Of a DNA stretch of 64,000 nt, positions 1-9,341 are shown in pieces. A model generated the notes under the pieces. The model ran no database searches and was not told the origin of the DNA. It was given only the letters and a program-made list of their open reading frames with translations. This DNA is from Terriglobales bacterium (GTDB lineage: Bacteria > Acidobacteriota > Terriglobia > Terriglobales > Acidobacteriaceae). Location of the stretch: contig DASTZZ010000021.1 of NCBI GenBank assembly GCA_035764005.1, positions 1 to 64,000 on the forward strand, in the 5' to 3' direction. The position numbers were made by a program, and so were the translations under genes. Within the stretch, counting starts at the first letter, position 1. Each line of letters starts with the position of its first letter.

Positions 1-23
1 TTAGGGCAGGTGCTCGCTCAGGT

Positions 24-1499
24 TCAGTGAGCTGTCACGTGTCCGGTGGTAGTCGGTTTGTTATTCGCGTGCGGTTTGGAGCTGTTGATTGCAGCAGCGC
101 CATCTCCCGCGGAAACGAATTGTGCAAGCTGGGTCGCGATCTGGGCTGCAGAGGGCGATCCCAGACCGGTCGCAGCGTCCCATCCAGGTCCGGCGTTGAA
201 GCCCGTAACTCCTGCGAAGGAATTATTGCCGCTGGTAACGTCAAAGAAGGACGTGGCGTAAGCTGGCCGCGCCTGACTCAGCTGGTACAGAGCTGCATTG
301 ATGAAGCCGAGGTTGTGCCCGGCCTTCTGGTCGGCGATCGCCGTGATTGCGGCCCACTGCGGTGATCCCGCACTGGTTCCTCCAAACAGCCACCAGCCGC
401 CTCGAAAATTAACCAGCACGCCGTGGTAAACCGCAGCGTTATAGGAGACGTCGGGCGCTCCGCGTTGCTTTCCGCCATTTAGCGTGCCCTGCTGATTAAA
501 GGGCTCATCGTAAACGACGCTGAATCCGCCGCCGGTGGCCTCGCCGCCAATGGCAGATTCGTTCCAGACGATCTCGCCCTGGTAGGCGCCGGCAGCAGGA
601 TTCTTGGTTGGATCGCAGCCGAGTTGAGCGAGGCAATAGCTTGCCGCATGCAGCTCGGTGCCGCCAACCGCAGTGACCAAAGGATCGGTCGCCGGCGACG
701 ATGCTGCCTTGACGAACGACTTTCCATCGCAGGATCCCTGCGTTGCGCCATAGTCTCCGGCAGACGCGAAGATGGTCATGTTCTTCGCCGTGGCGTCCGC
801 AAACACCTGATGCTCCTGCCCAAGAAGAGTTGGGTCCATGCAGCTTTCGTTTTCTCCGAAGCTTTGCGAGATCACGTCGCCGAGATTGTGGTCGACTGCG
901 TACTTGGTGGCGCTCAGCATGTCAGTGTCATAGTTGGTCTTTGCAACTACGAGGACGATATTTGCGCCGGGAGCGATGGCGTGGGCCCACTCCACGTCGA
1001 GCGTGGTCTCCTGTGCCCATCCCTCATCGAATACCGGAGAACCGTCCTTCTGAAGTTGGTAGCCGTCGGGCGCAATTACGGTAAGAGTTGGAGCGCTTGC
1101 ATCCGTTGTATCGGCTCCGTTCATCTTGGGCAGACCGTAGAAGGTGTCGAACGCCGCCAAATCCGAGGGCAGGTAATAAGGATCCCCAAAGGCATCGATG
1201 ATGACGATGGTCTTACCCTTGCCGGTATAGCCGGCGCTGATCAACTGGTCAGTTCCATAAGCGTGCCGCATCTGATACGGGTCGTAGCAGGTCGCCGACG
1301 ACCTGCCCACCTGACAAGTGAAAAGACCGTAGTTGGAGCCAGCAGCAGCGGGAACCGCTTGAGGTCCGACCTTAGAGAAAGGTGAAGCCAGCGCGCGCTT
1401 CACGGGGTGTGCATCGGGGTTAAAGGTTTGGGCTGCCACAAAGCTGGTGCCTGTGGCGAGAACGAGAAGACACAGAAATCTTGGGGAACAGAATTTCAT
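24..1499 (-). CDS. Secreted sedolisin-family (S53) serine-carboxyl peptidase
   Basis: Predicted exported acidic endopeptidase of family S53. Residues 1-23 form a signal peptide. The core carries the catalytic Glu164/Asp168 pair in QETTLD, the oxyanion-hole Asp249 in SAGD, and the nucleophile Ser376 in GGTSAGSP. The C-terminal FDVTSG and GPGWDAATGLGSP segments match the calcium-site region of the family. Most bacterial S53 enzymes have an inhibitory prodomain of about 150-200 residues; here only about 55 residues separate the signal peptide from the catalytic domain, so the prodomain is missing or very short. The 30-residue tail after residue 460 is Ala/Ser/Asn/His-rich and low in complexity. 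It is monocistronic, with a repeat-rich region upstream. The family call is firm; substrate and activation are unknown. Confidence 0.9.
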   Translation of the reverse strand: MKFCSPRFLCLLVLATGTSFVAAQTFNPDAHPVKRALASPFSKVGPQAVPAAAGSNYGLFTCQVGRSSATCYDPYQMRHAYGTDQLISAGYTGKGKTIVIIDAFGDPYYLPSDLAAFDTFYGLPKMNGADTTDASAPTLTVIAPDGYQLQKDGSPVFDEGWAQETTLDVEWAHAIAPGANIVLVVAKTNYDTDMLSATKYAVDHNLGDVISQSFGENESCMDPTLLGQEHQVFADATAKNMTIFASAGDYGATQGSCDGKSFVKAASSPATDPLVTAVGGTELHAASYCLAQLGCDPTKNPAAGAYQGEIVWNESAIGGEATGGGFSVVYDEPFNQQGTLNGGKQRGAPDVSYNAAVYHGVLVNFRGGWWLFGGTSAGSPQWAAITAIADQKAGHNLGFINAALYQLSQARPAYATSFFDVTSGNNSFAGVTGFNAGPGWDAATGLGSPSAAQIATQLAQFVSAGDGAAAINSSKPHANNKPTTTGHVTAH

Positions 1500-1661
1500 A
1501 GGGAATGGGGTCCTTACGTCCCGCGGATTTGAACTTGGCTTGCAACGGAGGAGTTCGGAAGGGACGTTGTACTACAAAGGTAGGGACGAAACGGACATCT
1601 TGTAAATGGCCGCGACATAGAAAAATTGCCCTAACCCCAGAGTTAGGTGAGAGGAACTGCT

Positions 1662-1810
1662 AGCTGCTAGCTCCTAGCTAACGGCCACAGCAACACCGGG
1701 GAAAACGGCACTCGGCAGTCGGCACTCGGCAGTCGGCGAAGGCAAGGGCAAAACCGATAACAAAGCTGCTGAGCTGCTAGCTCCTAGCTAACGGCAACAG
1801 CAACATCAGG
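1662..1810. repeat. Direct repeat pair with internal 14-bp tandem
   Basis: A 39-bp unit beginning AGCTGCTAGCTCCTAGCTAA occurs at 1662-1700 and again at 1772-1810 with about four differences. Between the copies, 1706-1738 is a tandem of the 14-mer CGGCACTCGGCAGT. Similar AGCT-rich wording recurs after rpoD (32506-32544). No coding potential is seen. Confidence 0.7.
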
Positions 1811-1827
1811 AAACCGCACAACCACCA

Positions 1828-1960
1828 CCTCACGAGCCAACTTCAGGCTCGCGGGGACCTCGCTACCGCAGGTGGGAGCAACACCAAAGGCAACGGCGCC
1901 ACCCGCTACCACCCCACGAGCCAACTTCAGGCTCGCGGAGACCCCGGCTATTGCAGGTGG
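1828..1960. repeat. Second direct repeat pair (about 48 bp, 85-bp period)
   Basis: Copies at 1828-1875 and 1913-1960 share CACGAGCCAACTTCAGGCTC and continue into a GC-rich end with CAGGTGG. Each copy contains a small stem, GAGCC-aacttca-GGCTC. The 1500-2251 gap as a whole holds only repeats; I see no gene in it. Confidence 0.65.
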
Positions 1961-1984
1961 TTCTGTTAGACCCGCAGTGCACAG

Positions 1985-2215
1985 TCACAATTTGTGACAG
2001 ACATTCCCTGTGTTTTTCCCTGATAGCTCGCGAGTTTTCGCGGTGAGGGTCGGCAAGTGCGCGGATTTCAACGGCATAGCTCGAAATTCTTTAAATACGC
2101 TGTTAATTCGCTGTTAATACGCTGGTTGGAGGGAAAATTTGCAGATTTTGGGCAGAATTCGAGGGTTTTTCGCCCGCCAATTTTTGATTTCGCTGTTTAA
2201 TTCGCTGTTAACAGA
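1985..2215 (+). repeat. Dispersed intergenic repeat family D, copy 1
   Basis: This AT-richer stretch shares ordered words with the reverse complement of 21070-21262: CCCTGT followed by TTTCCCTGAT, then TTTCGCGGT, then AGATTTTGGGCAGAAT near the far end. The two copies are diverged but keep the same word order over about 200 bp, which suggests a degenerate dispersed element rather than chance. Repeated TTCGCTGTTAA-like words lie inside. Confidence 0.55.
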
Positions 2216-2251
2216 AATGCGCAACTGATTTTGGCCCTCGATATCCGATGC

Positions 2252-3187
2252 TTATCTACCCTCTTCCTCCAAAAACTTCTCCACCTCCATAGCCGCCATG
2301 CAGCCTGTGCCGGCTGCGGAGATTGCCTGGCGGTAGCGGCGGTCCTGGACGTCGCCACAGGCGAAGACGCCGGGGACTTTGGTGAAGACGTAGTTTTTCG
2401 TCAGCAGGTAGCCATCTGGGTCGGTGTCCAGCTGGCCGTTGATCCACTTGGCGTTGGGTTCGTGGCCGATGCCCAGGAACATCGCGCTCGTCGGGAAATC
2501 CCATTGCGCGCCGGTCTTGAGATTGCGGAGGCGGAGGCCGGTGACTTCTTTCTTTTGCACGTCGTGAACCTCATCGACGACTGTGTCGATGAGGAATTCG
2601 ATTTTGGGATGCTGGCGGGCGCGCTCGATCATGATCTTCGAGGCGCGGAAGACGTCGCGACGATGGATGATGGTTACTTTGCTGGCGAAGCGCGTGAGGA
2701 AGAGCGCTTCTTCCATTGCCGAGTCGCCGCCGCCGATGACGGTAATTTCTTTTCCGCTGAAGAAAAAGCCGTCGCAAGTCGCGCAGGAGGAGACGCCGTG
2801 TCCGATGAGCGCGTGCTCGCTGGGCAGGCCGAGCCATCGTGCGGAGGCTCCGCTAGCGATGATCAGCGTGCGCGTGAGCAACTGCTGGTCTTCGAGATTC
2901 AGTACAAATGGTCGCTTGGTGAAGTCAGCGCTGACCAAGTGCCCGATCTTGTAGTCAGTTCCGAAACGGGCCGCTTGCTTTTTGATGTTCTCGATCAGCT
3001 CAGGACCCTGAATGCCGTCGGGAAAGCCGGGAAAGTTCTCGACCAGGGTGGTCATGCTGAGCTGTCCGCCGGGCTCGTGGCCTTCGAGCACAAGTGGGTT
3101 CAGGTTGGCGCGAGCCGCGTAGATCGCGGCCGTAAGTCCGGAGCATCCGGAGCCAAGAATCACAACGTTGCGAACGGAATTGTCCAT
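2252..3187 (-). CDS. trxB: Thioredoxin reductase
   Basis: NADPH-dependent flavoprotein that reduces thioredoxin in the cytoplasm. It has the family's standard length of 311 residues. An FAD-binding dinucleotide motif GSGCSG lies at residues 12-17, the redox-active CATC disulfide at 135-138 inside the NADPH domain, the NADP motif GGGDSA just after it, and the C-terminal FAD motif VFACGDVQD. The first glycine motif has Cys-Ser where most members have Pro-Ala, a mild variation. The start ATG at 3187 gives the expected N-terminus. The next gene on the same strand starts well upstream (3948) and ends 83 bp before this start, so the two could be cotranscribed. Because thioredoxin is the usual electron donor of APS reductases, this enzyme plausibly supports the cysH product nearby (inference). 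Confidence 0.96.
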   Translation of the reverse strand: MDNSVRNVVILGSGCSGLTAAIYAARANLNPLVLEGHEPGGQLSMTTLVENFPGFPDGIQGPELIENIKKQAARFGTDYKIGHLVSADFTKRPFVLNLEDQQLLTRTLIIASGASARWLGLPSEHALIGHGVSSCATCDGFFFSGKEITVIGGGDSAMEEALFLTRFASKVTIIHRRDVFRASKIMIERARQHPKIEFLIDTVVDEVHDVQKKEVTGLRLRNLKTGAQWDFPTSAMFLGIGHEPNAKWINGQLDTDPDGYLLTKNYVFTKVPGVFACGDVQDRRYRQAISAAGTGCMAAMEVEKFLEEEGR

Positions 3188-3270
3188 AAGTCTCGGAAGA
3201 TTGGATTCGGCAGACTCGAATAAGACTCAAGCCGCGCGTTTTGGAACACACATTCTATAAGGTGAGCTCG

Positions 3271-3948
3271 TCAATGGGACGACACCGCATCGCGTGCGCC
3301 CTTCTTCGCGGGAGGCCGTGTGGATGATTCGGCGCTCAGCCAGACGATGTCGCTCGAGAGCATGCTTTTGAGGCGAAGGACGCGGCGATAGTCCGAGAGG
3401 ATCGACGAGGCTTGCGAGAAGATAGCGTCGTACTTGGATTGATCGACGTTTTCGCATCTTGCCAGCGCGACCGTCGATTTGCCTGCACGCTCGACGCGAA
3501 TGTGTGAGGCTGGTGTATCTGCAGCAAGCACGGCTGAGGGTTTGCTCACCGAGCTCGAAAGCTTGTCTTCGATCGATAGAGCGAGCAGATCTTTTACTTC
3601 GCGTCCACGGAAGACGAGCGTCTCTATCGTGTTGTCCGGATCGACGCTCAGCGAGTACTGCACGGTTGCCAGCGCGGACTCGCCCTTCACCTCACGACGC
3701 AGCCGGACGTATTTCGAGCGCGTTCCTTCTTCTACCGTCGCAACTCCACGGGAGATTTCATAGTCGGTATCGAACGCCGGAGATTTGGGCAGCTTTGCCA
3801 GCGCCGCTTTTAGCTCTTGTTGTTCGTCGGCGCTCGGAGTGCAAACGTTGATGACGTTCACCTTCACCGGTGGATTTTGCTCGTTCTTCGTATCGGGTGC
3901 CGCATTTTGAGCAAGCGCGGCGCAGGAGAGCAAAAAGATTGGCAACAT
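3271..3948 (-). CDS. Exported protein of unknown function
   Basis: No family recognised. The start is placed at the ATG at 3948 (MLPIFLLSCAALA), which gives a clean signal peptide cleaved near residue 13; the longer reading would begin inside repetitive DNA and add 46 unlikely residues. The mature protein of about 210 residues is mixed alpha/beta and rich in Lys, Glu and Ser, with one Cys near the N-terminus and one in ARCENVDQ. There is no membrane segment after the signal. The C-terminus is a basic PPAKKGARD tail. It lies upstream of trxB on the same strand. A periplasmic or cell-surface location is likely; the function is unknown. Confidence 0.65.
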   Translation of the reverse strand: MLPIFLLSCAALAQNAAPDTKNEQNPPVKVNVINVCTPSADEQQELKAALAKLPKSPAFDTDYEISRGVATVEEGTRSKYVRLRREVKGESALATVQYSLSVDPDNTIETLVFRGREVKDLLALSIEDKLSSSVSKPSAVLAADTPASHIRVERAGKSTVALARCENVDQSKYDAIFSQASSILSDYRRVLRLKSMLSSDIVWLSAESSTRPPAKKGARDAVSSH

Positions 3949-4039
3949 TAAGCGCACGAAGCGGATTGTAGAACAAGAGCTGGGATGATCGCGCTTCTCG
4001 CGAGAAAGGACTCGAACATTAGCGCCGCATTGTAGGTTT

Positions 4040-4266
4040 GGGTGGAAGCCGCCGACTTTAATCGGGGGTGAGGCTGCAAGCCTCATCCATGGAAGGCACA
4101 GTTCGTGCGCGTGCTTTAGCGCTGGCGCACGCGCGAAGCGCGCTCATCATGCCGGCGTTCTGTACACGCGCGGTGCGTGCGCCAGCGCTAAAGCGCTTCC
4201 TTTTCTATGCTTTTGCATACGCACGGCTGCGCCGTGCGCCCCCGACTAAAGTCGGGGGCTTCCATC
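4040..4266. repeat. Large palindromic (REP-like) element
   Basis: Two perfect 20-bp inverted arms lie at 4113-4132 and 4175-4194 (core GCTTTAGCGCTGGCGCACGC and its complement). Outside them is a second inverted set: GGAAGCC..CCGAC near 4044 and CCCCGACTAAAGTCGGGG followed by GGCTTCC near 4243-4262. The 3949-4348 gap contains this element and a terminator but no gene. A partial relative, CCCCCGACTAGATCGGG plus CTTCCATC, sits at 30439-30463. Confidence 0.75.
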
Positions 4267-4268
4267 GA

Positions 4269-4300
4269 AGAAAAAAACGGCAGCCTTGCGGCTGCCGGCT
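4269..4300 (-). terminator. Rho-independent terminator of the TonB receptor gene
   Basis: On the minus strand an 8-bp GC stem (CGGCAGCC with GGCTGCCG, loop of 4) is followed by a run of seven T. It lies 50-80 bp past the stop codon at 4349. Confidence 0.85.
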
Positions 4301-4348
4301 TTCAATCGATTTGCCATTCATCTCTCGCGAATGTACTCGTTTGCGAGA

Positions 4349-7300
4349 TTAGAACGTGATCTTCGCCGCTAACTGCAGTACTCGTCCCACATTGGCGCCG
4401 TTGTTGTTGATCGCCGCCGCCGATGCGAGTCCGAACGTGTTCACGCCCGCGCCGTTCGCGAGCGTTTGTGGGAGCAGGCAGCTCGTTCCCGTTGGAACGG
4501 CGCCGCACGCAGTTGTGCTGGTTGCGTACAGCGTGTTCTTCACCGCAGTAATGTTCTGGTGGTTGAAGAGGTTGAACGCTTCGGCAATCAACTGCAGCTT
4601 GGCGTGCTCGGTAATGGTTACGTTGCGCGTGATGCGCGGATCGAAGGTGTAGATCGCCGGCATCCGGAATTGATTGCGGACCGTTCCCGGCGCGCGCTCG
4701 TTGCGGCTGTTGCCGTCAGCATTGAGATCGCTGCTGACCAGCGCCGTGTATGGCTGCCCGCTCTGAGCGTTGAACGCTCCCGCGAGTTCCCATCCGCCGA
4801 GCAGTGCTCGCTCGTAACCGTTCATTCCTTGCGTGTAGTGATCGAGCTGCCACACGCCGCTAAGGATGAAGCGATTACGAACATCATCGTCGCCGGACGC
4901 ACGATCCAGACTAATGTGTAGCGGATCGTAGACCATCTTGCCATCGTCGGTTCCGGGCACAACGGCGGTTGCGTCCGGACGATCGTCGATCACGTGACTC
5001 CATGTGTAGGAAGTCAGCACCTGGAAGTTGTGCGCAAAGCGCTTGTTCAACTCCAACGAGAGTCCGTTGTAATTCGACCCGGCGTTGCTCTCGAACTCGA
5101 AGATGCGGCTGAATCCCCCGATCGGACGCGCAGCGGGGAACTTGTTGTAGGTGAGCGTTGCGCCGGTTCCTGCAACCACTGCGGTAGCAGGAGTTTCCGC
5201 ACTGCTCAGGTTGATGTCACGCGTGCGCTGGATGTGCACACCATGTACGCCGGTGTAAGCGAGCGTGACTGAAGTGTCCGCTGCGATCTGGCGCTCGACG
5301 GCCAGGTTGTACTGCTCAACATAGGGCTGCTGATAGTTCTTGGCGAATAGCAGGATGCTGGGCGTAGCCGTCGCGAAGCCTGTCGGAGGGGCGCAGCCTG
5401 AATTTGCCTGTGGAGCTCCGCAAAGAGTGTTCGGATACGAAACCGGGAGCTGTGTGACGTTCGTCGGTCCGGTGCCCACGGTGAGTGTGAGCGTTTGGAC
5501 GTTGATGCCATTGTTCGACAAAGCCGTGCCGTACATGATCGACGGCGTATTTGCGAAGAAGATGCCGTAACCTCCGCGCACTACCGTCTGAGCGTTATCG
5601 AATGGCTGCCACGCAAAACCAAGACGTGGAGCGATGTTGTTGTGGTCGTTCGGAATCTTGCTCGTGTCAAGACCTGCCGCAAGCGCGGCTGGATTCTGCA
5701 CGGTCGGCTGCTTCACCGTCTCAAGATCGTAGCGGAGACCGAGGTTGAGTGTGAGCCGGTTGCTGACGCGATAGTCGTCCTGGACAAAATAAGCTTGCTG
5801 CAGCAGATCGGGATGAGTAGTTGCTCCCGTTGTTCCCGCTCCGGGAAACGCCTCGAGGAAGGAATCTCCGGCGGTCTTTGCCGGCTGTCCGAGCAAGCTG
5901 TTGCCGAAATCGTCGAGATTGACGAATGTGTACGAGCCGGAGAAGTTGCCCGGAAAGAAGTTGAGAATCTTATCTACCAGTTCGTCAGCGCCCAGTTTGA
6001 ACGAATGGCGTCCCCAGACATACGAGACCGTGTCGCCGTACTCCTGGCGGTGAATCGTGGTTTCGCGAGGACTGAACGAGTTGCGTCCGACGAACAGCGT
6101 CTGTCCTGAGAAGCGCACCTGCGCTTCGGGATTGATGCTGTTGGCTTGTCCTGGCTCGCTGTCGCGCTGGTAGCTGAACTTCAGCACATTCACCAGAGTT
6201 GGGCGAAGCGTTGATGTGAGCTGAGCGTTGAAGCTGTCGCTGTTCACGAGCGAGGCGCCGGTATGCTCAAAGGCGCTGGTGGTACCGCTATTTTCTAATC
6301 CCTGACCCGTGAATCTTTGAGCGTTGTAACGCGCAGAGAGTTGATGGCGATCATTAATATTCCAGTCGCCTTTGCCGAGGTATACGTCCTGATTAAAGGT
6401 GCGGTCGTAGTTGTTGATGCGCGAAGCAAGATAATTCACCGCAGCGGTTTGCGCCGGACCCACAGGCGTCGGCAGCGTTACCAAAACGGGATTGCCTGTC
6501 ACGTTACGCTGTCCGTCGTAGTCGAAGAAGAAGAACAGCTTGTCCTTCTTGATGGGTCCGCCGACATTTCCGCCGAACTGGTTGAAGTGATAGCCCGGCT
6601 TGAGCGGAAGCGGCTTACCCGCTCCGGCTGCGAATGCGCGCTGCAGGCTGTAAATGGGATCGTTGGCGTTCAGGCCGCGATCGCGGAAGAACTCAAACGC
6701 CGTTCCGTGAAAATTATTGGTTCCCGATTTGGTAACCACGTTGATGACCGCGCCGCCGGCGCGTCCGAGCTCGGCAGAGTATCCGTTGGTGTTGACCTGG
6801 AATTCCTGCACGGCATCCTGGCTGAACTGATACGGTGCGCGACCGGAGCCGGTGCGTCCCAGCGTTTGTCCGAAGAAAGTGTTGTTGTTGTCGGTGCCGT
6901 CAACCGTGAGCGAGTTCAAGGTGCCGCGCTGTCCGGCAAAGCTCAGATCGCCGCCACGGACGTCGCGTACAACTCCGGGGGTTAGCAGAGTGAAATCGAG
7001 GAAGTTGCGGCCGTTTGTGGGCAGGTTCGCAATCTGACGATCGCCGACGGTGTCGCTCTGGCTGGTGCGCGTCGTCTCAACGACAGGCGCCTCGGCGGTC
7101 ACCTGCACGCTTTGCACTCCGGTTGCGAGCGGCAACTTCAGGCTAAGGTCGATCTTACTGCCAACGGTGATCTGCACGTTCTGAGTCAGTGTGTTAAATC
7201 CGTCGTGGGCAGCGGCGACTTTGTATGGACCCACAGGCAAGAGCGGAAAGACAAACAGGCCGTCGCCGTTACTCGTTGTGTTGAACGTCTCACCAGTGGC

Positions 7301-7492
7301 CGTGTTGGTTGCCGTGATTTTGCTGTTGGTCAGCACCGCGCCTGATGGATCGGAAGTGGTTCCGGAAAGCGTTCCCTGGCTGACTTGGCCGAAGGCCCCG
7401 ACAGCAAGAGCAATAAACATCAACGCAGCGACAAGCGATTGCGAGATCCGGCGAACGGTGGTTGAGCCGGGATCAAAGCACGCAGAAGACAT
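4349..7492 (-). CDS. Oar-like TonB-dependent receptor with carboxypeptidase-regulatory-like domain
   Basis: Predicted outer-membrane active transporter. I start it at the ATG at 7492 because GGAGG lies 8 bp upstream; the longer reading starts inside that site. A signal peptide (to about residue 36) precedes a carboxypeptidase-regulatory-like Ig fold at roughly residues 40-120 (GTLSGTTSDPSGAVL to QITVGSKIDLSLKL). A plug domain follows (LPTNGRNFLDFTLLTPGV, then a TDNNNTFFG segment), and then a large beta barrel ending in the outer-membrane Phe signature AAKITF. This architecture is typical of the expanded acidobacterial receptor families. It lies 300 bp downstream of cysN on the same strand, and the mirror-image arm also carries a receptor next to a sulfur gene, so a role in acquiring a sulfur-containing substrate is possible but unproven. 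Confidence 0.9.
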   Translation of the reverse strand: MSSACFDPGSTTVRRISQSLVAALMFIALAVGAFGQVSQGTLSGTTSDPSGAVLTNSKITATNTATGETFNTTSNGDGLFVFPLLPVGPYKVAAAHDGFNTLTQNVQITVGSKIDLSLKLPLATGVQSVQVTAEAPVVETTRTSQSDTVGDRQIANLPTNGRNFLDFTLLTPGVVRDVRGGDLSFAGQRGTLNSLTVDGTDNNNTFFGQTLGRTGSGRAPYQFSQDAVQEFQVNTNGYSAELGRAGGAVINVVTKSGTNNFHGTAFEFFRDRGLNANDPIYSLQRAFAAGAGKPLPLKPGYHFNQFGGNVGGPIKKDKLFFFFDYDGQRNVTGNPVLVTLPTPVGPAQTAAVNYLASRINNYDRTFNQDVYLGKGDWNINDRHQLSARYNAQRFTGQGLENSGTTSAFEHTGASLVNSDSFNAQLTSTLRPTLVNVLKFSYQRDSEPGQANSINPEAQVRFSGQTLFVGRNSFSPRETTIHRQEYGDTVSYVWGRHSFKLGADELVDKILNFFPGNFSGSYTFVNLDDFGNSLLGQPAKTAGDSFLEAFPGAGTTGATTHPDLLQQAYFVQDDYRVSNRLTLNLGLRYDLETVKQPTVQNPAALAAGLDTSKIPNDHNNIAPRLGFAWQPFDNAQTVVRGGYGIFFANTPSIMYGTALSNNGINVQTLTLTVGTGPTNVTQLPVSYPNTLCGAPQANSGCAPPTGFATATPSILLFAKNYQQPYVEQYNLAVERQIAADTSVTLAYTGVHGVHIQRTRDINLSSAETPATAVVAGTGATLTYNKFPAARPIGGFSRIFEFESNAGSNYNGLSLELNKRFAHNFQVLTSYTWSHVIDDRPDATAVVPGTDDGKMVYDPLHISLDRASGDDDVRNRFILSGVWQLDHYTQGMNGYERALLGGWELAGAFNAQSGQPYTALVSSDLNADGNSRNERAPGTVRNQFRMPAIYTFDPRITRNVTITEHAKLQLIAEAFNLFNHQNITAVKNTLYATSTTACGAVPTGTSCLLPQTLANGAGVNTFGLASAAAINNNGANVGRVLQLAAKITF

Positions 7493-7796
7493 AGTATCGA
7501 CCTCCATCGGGATTGAATCGTCGCGGAACGGCGAGTGGCCTTGAGAATCTGGCCATCGAGTCTCTTCCGCAGTCTGAGAACTTCAGTGTTCTACCCAAAG
7601 AAGAACAGAAGATGAAAACCAGGGCATTGCACACGACACCAGGATCAGAAAACTCGAATCCCAACGCCAAAGCAGAGTAGAAGCTGTTTTGAAAAGAATA
7701 CCCGAAAATCAGTTGAGGATATCTTGAGGATTTCTCGTGCCTCAGAATTCGTGCAACCGTGGGATGGGGCGGGCCCGTTGAAGGACAAACTGCAAA

Positions 7797-9341
7797 CTAA
7801 CTTATCCGCAGCTTGCGAAGCAATTCATCAACGCTCGCACGGGGGAATTGACCGGGCACAGCCTCTTCCCCGTCGTTCTCAACAACCACGTGGATGCCGG
7901 CGCCGGCCAGCAGATCGATCGCGCGCCTGTTCCAATTTGAAACAATTACAAGGTCGGAGACTGCTGAGCCGGCCGCATAGTTCTGAAGCACATCAAGAAT
8001 GGGATCGTTTGAAGAGAGGCGAACTACCAGGCCTGCATCTCTCGATCGGCTCTCGCCAGGTGCGTGCAGCGCCTCGACAATCATTCCGGCAGCGATGGTG
8101 TTATTGCTGTCGGGGTCAATCAGAATGAAGCTGCCTGTCCGACGGTTCTGCGCATACCCATCAAAAATAATCGTGCGATCAGCTTCAATCGCTACAGTCC
8201 CAATATCGTTCATGTTTAACGAGCGTGCCGAATCGGAACGCAATGAGTGAATGTCTAGCTTAGTTTCCACTTGAACCCGTGCACGCGTCATCTGGGACGT
8301 ATGTTTCAGGAGGTATTTTCGAGTACTGTCGAGCGGTTGCTCGGAGAACCAGATCAGTTGTGCACGAAGCGCCTGCGTAGTTTGCGGCGTATCCGACGAT
8401 GAAGCGAGAACGTCGCCACGACTGATGTCGATCTCGTCGCCGACGGTTAACGTGACAGATTGAGGTGCGCTGGCCGAGTGGAGTTCTCCATCGTAGGTCA
8501 CGATCGACTTCACACGCGTCCGTCGTCGCGACGGAAGGACGATAACTTCGTCGCCGACCGATACAGTTCCGGCAGCAATCTGTCCTGAGTATCCGCGGAA
8601 TTGACTGGTGCGCTGAACGAGTTGGACAGGCAAGCGGAACGGCTGGGAGTGCTCAGCTTTTTGCAGGTCTACCGACTCCAGATAATCGAGCAGAGCCGGC
8701 CCTTTAAACCACGGCGTGACGGAACTACGGTGGACGACATTGACACCCGAATTGGCGCTTACGGGAAAGAACTCAACAGTTTCAAAGTCAAAATCTTGAA
8801 GAGCGTCCAACAACTGTTTGCGTAACGAGAGAAAGACGGCTTCAGAGTACTCGACCAGGTCCATCTTGTTGATCAACACCACAAGATGGCGAATTCCAAG
8901 AAGTCCGATGATAAAAGCGTGTCGCTTTGATTGTGGCTGAATTCCTCGGCTTGCATCAACTAGTAAGATCGCGAGGTCGGCAGTCGACGCTCCGGTGGCC
9001 ATATTGCGCGTGTATTGCTCATGGCCAGGAGTATCGGCGAGAATGAATTTACGCTTTGCTGTGCTGAAATAACGATAGGCAACATCGATAGTGATGCCTT
9101 GCTCGCGTTCAGCACGCAGACCATCAGTTAGCAAGGCCAGTTCAAGGCCACCGCGGGAGGCACGTTTAACGGCGTGCAGTTGGTCCTCATAGACGCTCTG
9201 AGAGTCGTAGAGTAATCGGCCGAGCAGAGTAGATTTACCATCGTCCACACTGCCGGCGGTTACAAGACGCAGTAGGTCCTTCTGTTGCTCTGAATAGAGA
9301 AACTCTTCTGCAGTTAAAGCCGCCCTGGCAACTGTACTCAA
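7797..9341 (-). CDS. cysN: Sulfate adenylyltransferase large subunit (GTPase)
   Basis: GTPase subunit that couples GTP hydrolysis to APS formation by CysD in the cytoplasm. The G motifs are clear: GSVDDGKS at 30-37, DTPGH at 103-107 and NKMD at 158-161, followed by EF-Tu-like beta-barrel domains 2 and 3. The usual family end falls near residue 421 (AAGMI). A further stretch of about 93 residues follows that is neither the P-loop APS kinase of CysNC fusions nor anything I recognise; it reads as a small alpha/beta domain ([26 protein letters not shown]). The start codon overlaps the cysD stop by 4 bp, so the two are translationally coupled. It is the third gene of cysHDN, which a cysteine-codon attenuator is proposed to control. 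Confidence 0.94.
   Translation of the reverse strand: MSTVARAALTAEEFLYSEQQKDLLRLVTAGSVDDGKSTLLGRLLYDSQSVYEDQLHAVKRASRGGLELALLTDGLRAEREQGITIDVAYRYFSTAKRKFILADTPGHEQYTRNMATGASTADLAILLVDASRGIQPQSKRHAFIIGLLGIRHLVVLINKMDLVEYSEAVFLSLRKQLLDALQDFDFETVEFFPVSANSGVNVVHRSSVTPWFKGPALLDYLESVDLQKAEHSQPFRLPVQLVQRTSQFRGYSGQIAAGTVSVGDEVIVLPSRRRTRVKSIVTYDGELHSASAPQSVTLTVGDEIDISRGDVLASSSDTPQTTQALRAQLIWFSEQPLDSTRKYLLKHTSQMTRARVQVETKLDIHSLRSDSARSLNMNDIGTVAIEADRTIIFDGYAQNRRTGSFILIDPDSNNTIAAGMIVEALHAPGESRSRDAGLVVRLSSNDPILDVLQNYAAGSAVSDLVIVSNWNRRAIDLLAGAGIHVVVENDGEEAVPGQFPRASVDELLRKLRIS

Noticed and set aside
624-1385. 253-codon plus-strand frame inside the peptidase
   Set aside because: It is the antisense shadow of the S53 gene, whose catalytic motifs are on the minus strand.
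1500-2251. CRISPR-like reading of the repeats
   Set aside because: Units differ in length, number only two each, and lack regular spacers; no cas genes occur in the window.
2231-3223. 330-codon plus-strand frame over trxB
   Set aside because: Antisense shadow; the minus strand encodes complete thioredoxin reductase motifs.
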